From Kitasatospora sp. MAP12-44 (GTDB lineage Bacteria; Actinomycetota; Actinomycetes; Streptomycetales; Streptomycetaceae), in assembly GCF_029892095.1 (NCBI RefSeq), contig NZ_JARZAE010000004.1:248001-312000 (forward strand): DNA of 64,000 nt, written 5' to 3'. The notes beneath the pieces are model-generated. The model was not told the origin of the DNA. It made no database searches and saw nothing but the letters and a program-made list of their open reading frames with translations. Both the position numbers and the translations under genes were made by a program. Positions 20,024 to 28,189 of the stretch are shown here, one piece after another. Every line of letters begins with the position of its first letter. The stretch's first letter is position 1.

Positions 20024-22702
20024 ATGCAGAACCGCGTAGACCCTGCTCCCCCCGAAGCGCCGAATCGACGCGTTCTCTCGCCGTCCGGCGACCCGATGCT
20101 CGCCGCCAGGTTCGCCGTCCCAAGGGTGCCGCACACTGTCGTCCACCGCCCCGAGCTCATGACACGTCTGACAGCCGCGATGGAGCACCCGCTCACCCTG
20201 GTCAACGGCCCGGCCGGTGCGGGCAAGACGGTGCTCACCGCCGACTGGGTCACCGCAGGCCTGGCGCCGCCGGCGACCGTGTGGCTGACCGTTGAGCCCG
20301 GCGACGCCCCCGGCACCTTCTGGGCCTACGCGCTGGAGGCGCTCGCCCGGCACGACGTGAAGCTGCCGGCGGAGGTGGGCAGGCCCACCCGCGCCGAGGG
20401 GGTGGACCAGTCGTTCCTGGTGCGGCTCGCCGGGGGGCTGGCCGAATCCGCGGAGCCCGTGGTGCTGGTGCTCGACCAGGTCGACACGGCCTGCGGGCGC
20501 GAGATCACCGAGGGTCTGCAGTTCGTGCTCCACCACGCCGCCGACGGTCTGCGTCTGGTGCTGACCGGCCGGACGGACCCCTTACTACCGCTGCACCGCT
20601 ACCGGGCGGCCGGAGAGATCACCGAGATCCGCAACGCGGACCTGAGGTTCACCAGGCCGCAGGCCACGGTGCTACTGCAGAGGCACGGGCTGGAGATCTC
20701 GGAGGCGGGACTCCGGCTGCTGCTCGACCGCACGGACGGGTGGGCGGCCGGCCTGCGCCTGTGCGCGCTGGCGATGCAGCAGACTGCCGATCCCGAAGCG
20801 TTCGTCCGCGAGTTCGCCGCCGACCGCACGACGATCGCCGACTACCTGCTCACCGAGGTACTCGACGCGCAGCCACCGCCCACCCAGGACCTGCTGCTGC
20901 GCACCTGCATCACGGACCGAATCCACCCCGAACTCGCGGACTCGCTGACCGGCCGTGACGATGCCGACGGGACGCTGGCCGGACTCGCCCGCGCCAACGC
21001 CTTCCTGGAACAGGTCGACGGAACAAACTGGTATCGCCTGCATCCCCTGTTCGCCGAAGTCCTGCGCGCGCATCTGCGGCACCGCTGCCCCGGCCTGGAA
21101 CCCGTCCTGCACGAGCGGGCGGCGCGCTGGCTCGCCGGGGCCGGACGGCTCACCGACGCCGTCACGCAGGCAGCGGCGGCCGGCGACTGGCAGTTCGCGG
21201 CCGACCAGCTGGTCGGCAACATGGCGATCGGCCGGCTCTTCACCGGCCTTGAGTCGGAGCAGCTGCGCCGCACCCTCGCCGCCATGCCGACCGACCTGAC
21301 AGGTGCGGCTCCGGCCCTGGTGATGGCGGCGTGCCGACTCGTCGAACGGGATCTCGACGGTTGCACAGCCGGGCTGCGTCAGGCGGACAAGCAGTTGACC
21401 GACGCCGCCGGGCCGGCGTCCCGGCTCAGTCGCGAACTCGTTGGCGTCCTCGCGGGGCGGCTCGCCCACGACCTGAAGGCCACCGAGAAGGCGGCCGCGG
21501 CGGCCGATCAGCTGCTGCACGCACTCCCAGCAGCCGTGCTGGGGCAGCATCCCGAGATCCGCGCGATGGTGCTGACCGGCCTGGGTGTGGCGGAGCTCGC
21601 CGCCGGTCATCTCGACCGCGCCGGGACCGGGCTCACCGCCGCTGTCGAGGCGTGCGACGGCCCGGGGACGGAGTACCCGCTCTGCGATGCGCTGGGGTCG
21701 CTGGCCCTGGTCGAGCTGTTGCGAGGACGGTTGCGGCAGGCCGAACAGCACGCGCGAGGCTCCGGCATCGTCGCCGAGCGGTCCGTCCTGTCGCGGGAAC
21801 GCCGAACCGGTCTTGACCACCTCGTCCTGGCAGGTGTGGCAACCGAGCACGACGACCTCAGGAATGCCCGCACCCAGCTCGATCTGTCGACCGCACCCGA
21901 TGGACCGATGCCCGAGCCCGTCGCCGAGGTGACGGCAGCCGTCATCGCCGCCAGGCTGGCGACGGCCGAGGGCGACTGGGAGGGAGCGCTGGCCGTAATC
22001 CACGCGGTCGGCGCGACTGCGGCCCCGCTGTACCTGCCCGAGTGGACGGCCGACGAGCTGGCCATCGCCGAGTCATGGGCCCAGCTGGCGCACGGTGACC
22101 CGGGCGCAGCCCTCGACATCCTGGACGCTTCGGCGTCCGACCGACCAGAGCACACCGTGGCCCGGGCCCGCGCGATGCTGGCGGCCGGCCACAGCGATCA
22201 GGCGATGGAGACGCTGGCCGGCCTTTCCCCCCGCATGGACGTCACGGCCACCATCCGGACCCAGGCGTGCCTGCTCCAGGCGCAGGCAGCCGCGCAGAAC
22301 AGTTCCACCGACGAGGCACAGCGCTTCCTGTTCGAGGCTCTCGCGTGCGCCCGGCCCGAGAAGCTGCGCCGGGTGTTCGTCGAGAGCGGTCCCTGGGTCC
22401 GCCGACTGCTCCGCCAGAACCCCCGACTGGCCCGTACGCACGACTGGTTGCCCGCACATCTGCTGGGGAGTCCGGGCGCGCGGAGCAACGGACAGTCGCC
22501 CTCTGCGATGGAGCCACTGAGCGAGCGGGAGAGCGAGGTGTTGCGCCAGGCCGCGCGAATGCTCTCCACTGATGAGATCGCCGCCGAACTGTACGTCTCG
22601 GCGAACACGGTCAAGACCCACCTGAAAAGCATCTACCGCAAACTCTCCGTCACCCGCCGCAGCGAAGCCGTCCACCGGGCCCAGGATCTCGGAATTCTGT
22701 GA
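20024..22702 (+). CDS. MalT-like (LAL-type) LuxR transcriptional regulator with a TTA codon
   Basis: This ~892-aa protein (ATG 20024; GTG 20015 is possible) has an N-terminal AAA/STAND ATPase with Walker A GPAGAGKTVLTADWV (~62-76) and Walker B PVVLVLDQVD. A long TPR-like helical middle follows (~330-800). The C-terminal GerE/LuxR helix-turn-helix is LSERESEVLRQAARMLSTDE, then IAAELYVSANTVKTHLKSIY. It is a signal-responsive activator with an unknown ligand. Codon 187 (20582-20584) is TTA, placing expression under bldA control in Streptomyces (inference). A small conserved gene follows at 22812, and a hairpin at 22720-22736 separates them. Confidence 0.9.
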   Translation: MQNRVDPAPPEAPNRRVLSPSGDPMLAARFAVPRVPHTVVHRPELMTRLTAAMEHPLTLVNGPAGAGKTVLTADWVTAGLAPPATVWLTVEPGDAPGTFWAYALEALARHDVKLPAEVGRPTRAEGVDQSFLVRLAGGLAESAEPVVLVLDQVDTACGREITEGLQFVLHHAADGLRLVLTGRTDPLLPLHRYRAAGEITEIRNADLRFTRPQATVLLQRHGLEISEAGLRLLLDRTDGWAAGLRLCALAMQQTADPEAFVREFAADRTTIADYLLTEVLDAQPPPTQDLLLRTCITDRIHPELADSLTGRDDADGTLAGLARANAFLEQVDGTNWYRLHPLFAEVLRAHLRHRCPGLEPVLHERAARWLAGAGRLTDAVTQAAAAGDWQFAADQLVGNMAIGRLFTGLESEQLRRTLAAMPTDLTGAAPALVMAACRLVERDLDGCTAGLRQADKQLTDAAGPASRLSRELVGVLAGRLAHDLKATEKAAAAADQLLHALPAAVLGQHPEIRAMVLTGLGVAELAAGHLDRAGTGLTAAVEACDGPGTEYPLCDALGSLALVELLRGRLRQAEQHARGSGIVAERSVLSRERRTGLDHLVLAGVATEHDDLRNARTQLDLSTAPDGPMPEPVAEVTAAVIAARLATAEGDWEGALAVIHAVGATAAPLYLPEWTADELAIAESWAQLAHGDPGAALDILDASASDRPEHTVARARAMLAAGHSDQAMETLAGLSPRMDVTATIRTQACLLQAQAAAQNSSTDEAQRFLFEALACARPEKLRRVFVESGPWVRRLLRQNPRLARTHDWLPAHLLGSPGARSNGQSPSAMEPLSERESEVLRQAARMLSTDEIAAELYVSANTVKTHLKSIYRKLSVTRRSEAVHRAQDLGIL

Positions 22703-22719
22703 CTGCGCGGGGCGGCGTG

Positions 22720-22736
22720 TCGCCCGAACCGGGCGA
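22720..22736 (+). terminator. Small hairpin after the MalT-like regulator gene
   Basis: TCGCCCG / CGGGCGA with a 3-nt loop (AAC), 18 bp after the stop. The stem is short and flanked by further GC-rich partial pairing. It is a weak terminator candidate. Confidence 0.35.
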
Positions 22737-22811
22737 TGCCGCGCACGGCGGACTGGGCGGACGATGGCAGCAGAGAGCAGTCCCGCACTCGACTTCGAGG
22801 GAAGTGCTCGC

Positions 22812-23009
22812 ATGCGTTATGAATTCCGCATCGCCGGCGCCGTCTCGGAGGCGCTCGCCGAAGCCTTCCCCGAACTCGCCCGCGCCCCCGTACCCGAGCA
22901 GACGCTGTTCTTCGGACCAGTGACCGACGAGGCCCACCTGCTGGGACTGCTCGGCCGCTTCCAGTCATTGGGCCTCCTGGTGATCGAGCTGCAGCAGCTG
23001 CCCGACTGA
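22812..23009 (+). CDS. Small conserved-type protein of unknown function (65 aa)
   Basis: ATG 22812 follows GAGGGAAG. The sequence MRYEFRIAGAVSEALAEAFP, then a strand with PEQTLFFGPVTDEAHLLGLL and GLLVIELQQLPD, suggests a small alpha/beta ACT-like fold. Small proteins of this type frequently follow LuxR or stress genes in Streptomyces (recollection, not searched). Its last 45 bp overlap the convergent kinase gene at 22965-23633. Confidence 0.7.
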   Translation: MRYEFRIAGAVSEALAEAFPELARAPVPEQTLFFGPVTDEAHLLGLLGRFQSLGLLVIELQQLPD

Positions 23010-23633
23010 CGCACCCCGGCTGACGGACCCGCCCCACCCCTGGCGGGTGAGCCGCTCCAGCGTGTGGTGCGCGGAAACCTCGTGCCCTTCGCCGCTTGTC
23101 TCCCGGATTTGCTTCGCGAGCAGCGGGATGTCCACCGGACGGGTCGTGTCGACGTGATGCACTGGCCCAAGGCCCAGTGGTTCGGCCGTCCGGCTCCACA
23201 ACTCCCACCGCTCGTCGGAATCCGGCTGGTCATCGAGGTGCACAGGGTGCCTGCTCGCAGCCCGTTCGGCGAAACGGTGTCGCACGACCTGCAACGGCAC
23301 GTTGCACCAGACCTCCTGGACCTCGTCCACGCCTGCCCGGGCGAGTCCCGCAATCGCGAACTGGCGCACATGGCCCAGCCACGGGCTCTCCAGCACAGCA
23401 CCGTTGGGCGCGTACGTCAGCAGCGTCCACAGCGTCTCCGCCGCGGCGCGGCCCAAGGTGTTGCTCCACTCACGCGCAGTGGTGCCGACCGCGGGTTCCA
23501 TTCCGAGGGCGTCAGCCAGGGTCTCCTTGACCGAGTCCTTGCTGAACAGCGGCAGTTTCAACTCCCGTGCCAGAGCCTGAGCGAGGGTAGTCTTCCCCGC
23601 GCCTGGAAGTCCGTTCACCAATACGGTCACCAT
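22965..23633 (-). CDS. P-loop kinase-like ATPase (222 aa)
   Basis: It begins MVTVLVNGLPGAGKTTLAQA. The Walker A motif GLPGAGKTT lies at residues 8-16, and a Zeta-toxin/AAA_33/chloramphenicol-phosphotransferase-like plan follows (KLPLFSKDSVKETLADALGM; APNGAVLESPWLGH; VDEVQEVWCNVPLQVVRHRF). It probably phosphorylates a small molecule, with the substrate unknown. The C-terminus beyond ~185 (TRQGWGGSVSRGASVGQLLQ) overlaps the 22812-23009 gene in antisense and may be a tail of no function. Confidence 0.75.
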   Translation of the reverse strand: MVTVLVNGLPGAGKTTLAQALARELKLPLFSKDSVKETLADALGMEPAVGTTAREWSNTLGRAAAETLWTLLTYAPNGAVLESPWLGHVRQFAIAGLARAGVDEVQEVWCNVPLQVVRHRFAERAASRHPVHLDDQPDSDERWELWSRTAEPLGLGPVHHVDTTRPVDIPLLAKQIRETSGEGHEVSAHHTLERLTRQGWGGSVSRGASVGQLLQLDHQEAQ

Positions 23634-23663
23634 CCGGCGATCGTAGACCGACCGGCAGATCGA

Positions 23664-23850
23664 TCACTTCAGACGTCGAGTGGTGGGGCGGCTGTCCCAG
23701 CGGTAGCGGCTCGTCGAGCGGCGGATGAGCATGCGGAGCGTGACGAGGGCGGAGTGGAGATGCGCTCGTAGCCTGAGCCGTGGACCAGCGCGAGCACGAT
23801 GTGCTCGAAGACCGTCCGGCAGTCCTTCGTGATCACTGAAGCGGCGCGGC
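23664..23850 (-). pseudogene. Internally deleted IS5-like transposase remnant
   Basis: Two scraps lie on the minus strand in different frames. The first is KDCRTVFEHIVLALVHGSGY ERIS (upstream), which I associate with the N-terminal part of actinobacterial IS5-like transposases. The second is LVTLRMLIRRSTSRYRWDSR PTTRRLK to the stop, which resembles their C-terminus. The catalytic DDE middle is missing. No clear terminal inverted repeats were found. The family call is from memory. The surrounding 23634-24009 holds nothing else I can support. Confidence 0.5.
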
Positions 23851-24009
23851 CCGCCCCCCGCCCGGGGCGTCACCCAAGGCGTCCCTCGCTGATCTCGCCT
23901 GATCACCGCCGAGCCGGTCTGGCCGCCCACGGCTGGCACGGCGTGACCGCGGCCATTCACCAGCCAGCGAATCGAAGCCTTCCAACGGAGGAAATCGCTT
24001 GCAGCCGGA

Positions 24010-24447
24010 TCATGACCCGGCGGCCGGCCCCCGGTCCGCCTCGGACGAGCCGCTGAAGGCAGCCCTCAGCTGATCCTCCTGCTGCACCGAGAGGTCGGAG
24101 CGCATCAACTCCATGGCGTGCCCCTCGAACGCCTTCGCGACGCTGTCGACCACGGCATCGGCGCTCAGGAGCACGAGCGCCGAGGTCCCCAGCGTCATGT
24201 CACCCTTCACAGACTCGATCATCGAGCTGTCGATGCCGGCCTTGCTCAGCCTCTTGGCGAACGCGGAGGCCTTGCTGCCCTCCTCGGTCACGTGTTCCTG
24301 CACCTGGGGCCCCGCCGCGTACTGCGGCCAGCGGATCACGGCGACATCACGCACATCGATGAGCTCCTGATCACCCAGCTGCTTGACCCTGAGAACTGCG
24401 TCATCGGCCCCTTCGGTGCCACTGAACCGCCACGCCGTTGTTGACAT
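24010..24447 (-). CDS. DUF1269-like protein lacking the membrane zipper (145 aa)
   Basis: It starts at ATG 24447 behind AAGGAG. The pattern ADDAVLRVKQLGDQELIDVR DVAVIRWP, then SKAGIDSSMIESVKGDMTLG TSALVLLSADAVVDS and a C-terminal LMRSDLSVQQEDQLRAAF, follows DUF1269. The glycine-rich hydrophobic centre of typical members is replaced by a soluble stretch (GSKASAFAKRLS), so it is predicted cytosolic. Function is unknown. It resembles the 19132-19584 product in overall plan. Confidence 0.7.
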   Translation of the reverse strand: MSTTAWRFSGTEGADDAVLRVKQLGDQELIDVRDVAVIRWPQYAAGPQVQEHVTEEGSKASAFAKRLSKAGIDSSMIESVKGDMTLGTSALVLLSADAVVDSVAKAFEGHAMELMRSDLSVQQEDQLRAAFSGSSEADRGPAAGS

Positions 24448-24856
24448 GGGTCTGCTCCTTCCGCCAGAACGGTTGGTTCCGGCCGCGCTCTTGGCCAGTA
24501 CGATCGCAGCCGCAGGTCAACGGGATCGTGTACGCCGCGCAGCACGCAACGACACCCAAGCGGCCAGCTGGACTGGAGGGTTGGTGACCGTGTCTCCATC
24601 CCGCGGCCCGCTACTCGCTGACGTGCGAGTGTGACAGCCGCTCCGGCGCGCGTTCGCTCTCATCTCCCCATGTGGCCCGCGTCAGACTCGGCCACGATCC
24701 GGGGCTTGTAGTCCCGTTGGGACGCCCGCCGTTTCGGGCGCGGTGCCGGTTCTGCTCGGGCTGTCGGTGCCGGCCGTCCCGGGTCCATTCCGCCCATCCA
24801 GGCTAACCCGACATACCAAGGGTTTCACTCGGGGCGGTCACGGTGGGAGCCGGTTC

Positions 24857-24896
24857 GCCCGGATGCCCGGATGCCCGGATGCCCGGATGCCCGGAT
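24857..24896. repeat. Five tandem copies of GCCCGGAT
   Basis: The five perfect 8-bp units run without interruption, then diverge (TGCCGGGC). The repeat is outside any supported gene. The period is not a multiple of three, so it does not encode a stable peptide repeat. Confidence 0.9.
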
Positions 24897-24982
24897 TGCC
24901 GGGCGGCCGGCCAGGAAGGTCCCCAGAGTCGGACCGCAGACGCCCGACGCATGCGGACTCCAGCAGCCCGCCTCGCCCGGAG

Positions 24983-25133
24983 ATGCTCATCCTCACCCGT
25001 ATCGCCGCGCTGGCCCCCATGGACGCCCCGGCGATCTCCTACCTCGCCCACATCGACCCCGCTCTGCATCGAAGCCCTTGGCATCGCCATCGCCGTGGCC
25101 GAAGCCGAGGCCGAGGACGGACACCGCCGTGAG
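24983..25133 (+). pseudogene. Decayed carboxymuconolactone-decarboxylase-like fragment with frameshift
   Basis: The first frame reads MLILTRIAALAPMDAPAISY LAHIDPA; another frame continues EALGIAIAVAEAEAEDGHR. The first part is the same motif as at 11775-11846. The two pieces look like one ancestral gene broken by an indel near 25062. It has no proper start or catalytic Cys-x-x-Cys region. Confidence 0.45.
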
Positions 25134-25347
25134 GAATCAGGCGCACCTGCCGGTGGATACAAGAGGGCACGGGATCCGGGCGCGACTGGCGGCATCTGTT
25201 CAGATCGCCGGGCCCCCGCCCGCAGTAGCTGCTGACGAGTCACCTGGCGATCGGACGGCATCGGCGTGCTGTGCGGGCTCGGGCTGGCAACGGAGCGCGG
25301 CGAGGTCCTCACCAGGCCGGTGTCCTCTGACACTGAACCTTGACCGT

Positions 25348-26036
25348 TTGCCACTGAAGATTGATCAACGTCATTTTCTGCCGCTGACCTTGACCGCGCA
25401 GGTCGAGGACAGCCGGGGCAAGGCGCGGTCGGCTCAGTCCTGGAAGGTCCGTTCGTTGAGCAGGTCGAGGTTGCGAAACGCCGGGGGGCCGTCGCACAGC
25501 GCCGCGAGCTGCGCGGCGAACTCCGTCGTCTCGGGGCGGTTGGAGTTGTCCATCGCCTGCTCGTAGGACGGGAACTCCACGATGTTCAGGTACACGTTCT
25601 CCTTGTCACGGTCACGGGCCTGCAGGGCCCGTGACGCAACACGGTTGCCCGCGTTCTTCTCGACCCAGCGGTCCAGCAGGGCATTGAACTCGTCAATGCG
25701 ACTGGTCTTGAACTCGATGATCTGAACGAACCTCATCGCTTGGCCTCCTTGGCTCAGCGGCACGAAAGCCAGCTGCCTCCCTTCAGCGTCCATCAGATGC
25801 GGGAGCTATGCGCGTCGCCTCGCCGAGCCGACGCGGATGGCCGTGGGGCGCGGCCTGGTCGCCGCGGCGGCGGCTTCGCTCCGGATGGGCCGATCTGGAC
25901 GCCACGGGCGGTGAACCGACCATCTACCAGGCGTTTCAGCGGAAGTCCTGTCGCTGTGGGCTGCTGCGCCAGTTCGCTGACCTGCACGGTCAAGGTTCAG
26001 TCTCAGAAAATGACGTTGATCAATCTTCAGTGGCAA
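25348..26036. mobile_element. ~690-bp inverted-repeat-bounded unit carrying a monooxygenase gene
   Basis: The left end 25348-25404 and right end 25979-26036 are inverted copies of ~57 bp. The outer 33 bp are identical (beginning TTGCCACTGAAGATTGATCA) and the inner part is slightly diverged (CTGACCTTGACCGCGCAGGTC versus CTGAACCTTGACCGTGCAGGTC). The short motif CACTGA-n-TTGA-CCG recurs two to three times per end, including an extra copy at 25331-25346, as in transposons whose ends carry multiple transposase-binding sites. No transposase gene lies inside. No target duplication was recognised. Confidence 0.6.
25434..25736 (-). CDS. Antibiotic-biosynthesis-monooxygenase-like small protein
   Basis: This 100-aa protein is read from ATG 25736 behind AAGGAGG; the longer frame to 25793 has no ribosome site. 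FVQIIEFKTSRIDEFNALLD RWVEKNAG, then NVYLNIVEFPSYEQAMDNSN and TTEFAAQLAALCDGPPAFRN, is a ferredoxin-like dimeric alpha/beta barrel sequence of ABM type. The activity cannot be read from sequence. It lies wholly inside the inverted-repeat unit 25348-26036 and may be cargo. Confidence 0.75.
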   Translation of the reverse strand: MRFVQIIEFKTSRIDEFNALLDRWVEKNAGNRVASRALQARDRDKENVYLNIVEFPSYEQAMDNSNRPETTEFAAQLAALCDGPPAFRNLDLLNERTFQD

Positions 26037-26187
26037 GAGGTATCCGAACTCGGGGTGCTTGCGGAGCTGGCAACGTCCGACGAAAGCAGAGGCCCACCCG
26101 GGCAGGCGGACCGGCTTGGTCGGCGGGCACTTCGCCGCTTTGGTTGTTCGGCTCGGCAGGCGGCCAGCAGACGGAACGGCCGCGCAG

Positions 26188-27519
26188 TCACCCAATCCCG
26201 GGAGGGGTGCGGAAGGCCAGAAGTGCCAGGTCGTCACGGCCGTCGCCAACGCGTGCGTCGGCCAGAACCTGGGACAGGTCGTCGAGGGGCAACTCGGCGT
26301 TGTCGGCGGCGATCCGGGCGAGGGTGGTGAGGCCGGCGTCCAGGGGGCGGTCGGGGTGCTCGACCAGCCCATCGGTGAAAAGCACGAGCGTGGCGTTCCC
26401 AGGAAGGGGGTGCTTGTGGTCGGGGCGGGGCACGTCAGCGTCTACGCCGAGCGGCAGGCCAGGGTCGGCGTTCAAGTATCGGGCGCTGCCGTCGGGCCCG
26501 ATCAGTAGCGGTGGCGGGTGTCCGGCGGTGCTCCAGCGAAGCGTCCAGCCAGAGTCCGCAGGTTCGATGCGGGTGAGACAGACGGTGGTGATCGGGCTGT
26601 CGGTGATCGCCTGGAGGGTGCGGTCAAGCTGGGTGAGGACAGCGCTGGGCGGGCTGCGCCGGTCGTACAGCAGGGCGAGCAGCATGTTGCGGGTCTGGGC
26701 CATGGTCGCGGCGGCGTTCAGGTCGTGGCCGACGACGTCGCCGATGACCAAGGCGCAGGTGCCGTCGGGGAGGAGCAGGGCGTCGTACCAGTCACCGCCG
26801 ACCTGATCCGGGGCCGTGGCGGGGCGGTAGATGGCGGACACCGAGAATGGCGCCAGGTCAGGCAGGCGGGGCAGCAGGAGACGTTGGAAGTGCTCTGAGC
26901 TGCCACGGACCTTCTGGTACAGGCGGGCGTTCTCGATCGCCACTCCGGCCGCTCCGGCAAGGGCCAGCACGATGTCCTGATCGGGCCCGTCGAACGGGTG
27001 CCCATCGCGCCGCTCCGCCAGGTAGAGGTTGCCGTAGACGCGTCTGCGGGAGGTGACAGCGACTCCGAGCAGGGTGCGCATCGGCGGGTGGCCGGGTGGG
27101 AAACCCACCGAGCGCGGGTGGGAGCTGATGTCCTGGACGCGGAGCGGCTCGGGGTAGTCGATGAGGTGTCCCAGGAGTCCGCGCCCGTGCGGAAACGCGA
27201 CCCCGGCCAGGTCGGCCAGCTCTTGCTCGCTCAGCCCGACGGGAATGAACTCCTCCAGTTGCCCGCCGTCCTCGCTCAGCACGCCTAGCGCGCCGTAGCG
27301 GGCGTCGACCAAGCCCATGGCCGTGGTGATCAAGCGGTGGAGGACGACCGGAAGCTCCAGCTCCCGGCCCACTGCCATCATCGCGTCCAGCAGACCCTGG
27401 AACCGCTCCTGACCATGTGCGGCGTCCCGCAGGTGCCCGACGATCGGGTCCAGACCGTCGTCATAGCGGTGGCCGAGGCCGGAGGCGCCCGCCCGCGCAG
27501 ATCCTTCCTCCGGATCCAT
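26188..27519 (-). CDS. GAF domain-containing PP2C-type (SpoIIE/RsbU-like) phosphatase
   Basis: The start ATG 27519 (MDPEEGSARAG) lies behind GGAGG; 27573 would add 18 residues. The length is 443 aa. Residues ~45-195 are a GAF sensor (LELPVVLHRLITTAMGLVDA RYGALGV; FPPGHPPMRTLLGVAV). Residues ~215-440 are a PPM/SpoIIE phosphatase with the metal-binding motifs GGDWYDA, VIGDVVGHD, VLFTDGLVEH and GDGRDDLALLAF. Such enzymes dephosphorylate anti-anti-sigma factors (STAS proteins). No kinase or STAS partner is adjacent. It may act on the stress sigma network to which the preceding island could respond (inference). Confidence 0.9.
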   Translation of the reverse strand: MDPEEGSARAGASGLGHRYDDGLDPIVGHLRDAAHGQERFQGLLDAMMAVGRELELPVVLHRLITTAMGLVDARYGALGVLSEDGGQLEEFIPVGLSEQELADLAGVAFPHGRGLLGHLIDYPEPLRVQDISSHPRSVGFPPGHPPMRTLLGVAVTSRRRVYGNLYLAERRDGHPFDGPDQDIVLALAGAAGVAIENARLYQKVRGSSEHFQRLLLPRLPDLAPFSVSAIYRPATAPDQVGGDWYDALLLPDGTCALVIGDVVGHDLNAAATMAQTRNMLLALLYDRRSPPSAVLTQLDRTLQAITDSPITTVCLTRIEPADSGWTLRWSTAGHPPPLLIGPDGSARYLNADPGLPLGVDADVPRPDHKHPLPGNATLVLFTDGLVEHPDRPLDAGLTTLARIAADNAELPLDDLSQVLADARVGDGRDDLALLAFRTPPGIG

Positions 27520-28189
27520 GGGGTCCACCCTCCGCTCGTGCTGATGGCGGCCGGCCCCAGCTGAGGTCGGCATGTCGTCCGCGCACCACCACCCGCAGGG
27601 GCTTCACGCAGCAGCTTGTTTCTCCTACCGTAGGCCCAGCTACGGGTCAGGGGGCGGGGCGGGAATGAACGAGGCCCCGGGCGCCGGCAGGAAGGAAGGA
27701 CTGGTCCGGAAGCAGTCCGCGCAAGAGGCCTACCCGTAGTGCAGTCGCCTTGCTCAGACACCAGAACCTCCACCTGCGGTGCCTGACGGGGGACGGCCTC
27801 GGCGAGGATCACCGCGAGGTGACGCTCCTTGCCGATGTCGTTCGAGGCGTACACCACGAAGCCGGTGGGAGCCGGTGGGCCGCTAGGAGGCCATCGGCGG
27901 CCGTCGGCGGCTCGCCTCCCGGATGTCACTGGGCTCGGGCACCGGCTGTGCCGGTTCGGCCTGCGCTCCGGGCGGGCGACGGCCCCGCGTGTCGGTCCTG
28001 CTCCGCCGGGAGCGTGGTGAAAGGGTGCGACCACACCCGGGGACGGGAAACGGGGCGCTCGGGCACTGCGGGCGGACGCGATCGAACAAGGGAGCCTTCC
28101 TGTGAGCGCCTACCCCGCGGCAGCCGATCACGGAATGACCGGCAGCCTCCGAAATGCCGCGATCGACCGCGCGGAGCTCGGGGGCGCGG
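27520..28189. other. 670-bp gap with one coding-like scrap
   Basis: On the minus strand about 27743-27866 reads FVVYASNDIGKERHLAVILA EAVPRQAPQVEVLVSEQGD with strong codon bias, but with no start, ribosome site or continuing domain. It is probably a gene remnant of a family I do not recognise. The rest is GC-rich and without a supported gene; the last ~100 bp should contain the MFS promoter. Confidence 0.4.

Larger units (their letters stand above)
24448..25347. other. 900-bp gap without an intact gene
   Basis: It contains a five-copy 8-bp tandem repeat (24857-24896), decayed decarboxylase-like scraps (24983-25133) and the outer part of a transposon-like end (25331-25347). Short ORFs here lack ribosome sites and consistent codon bias. 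It looks like a graveyard of recombined fragments. Confidence 0.6.
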
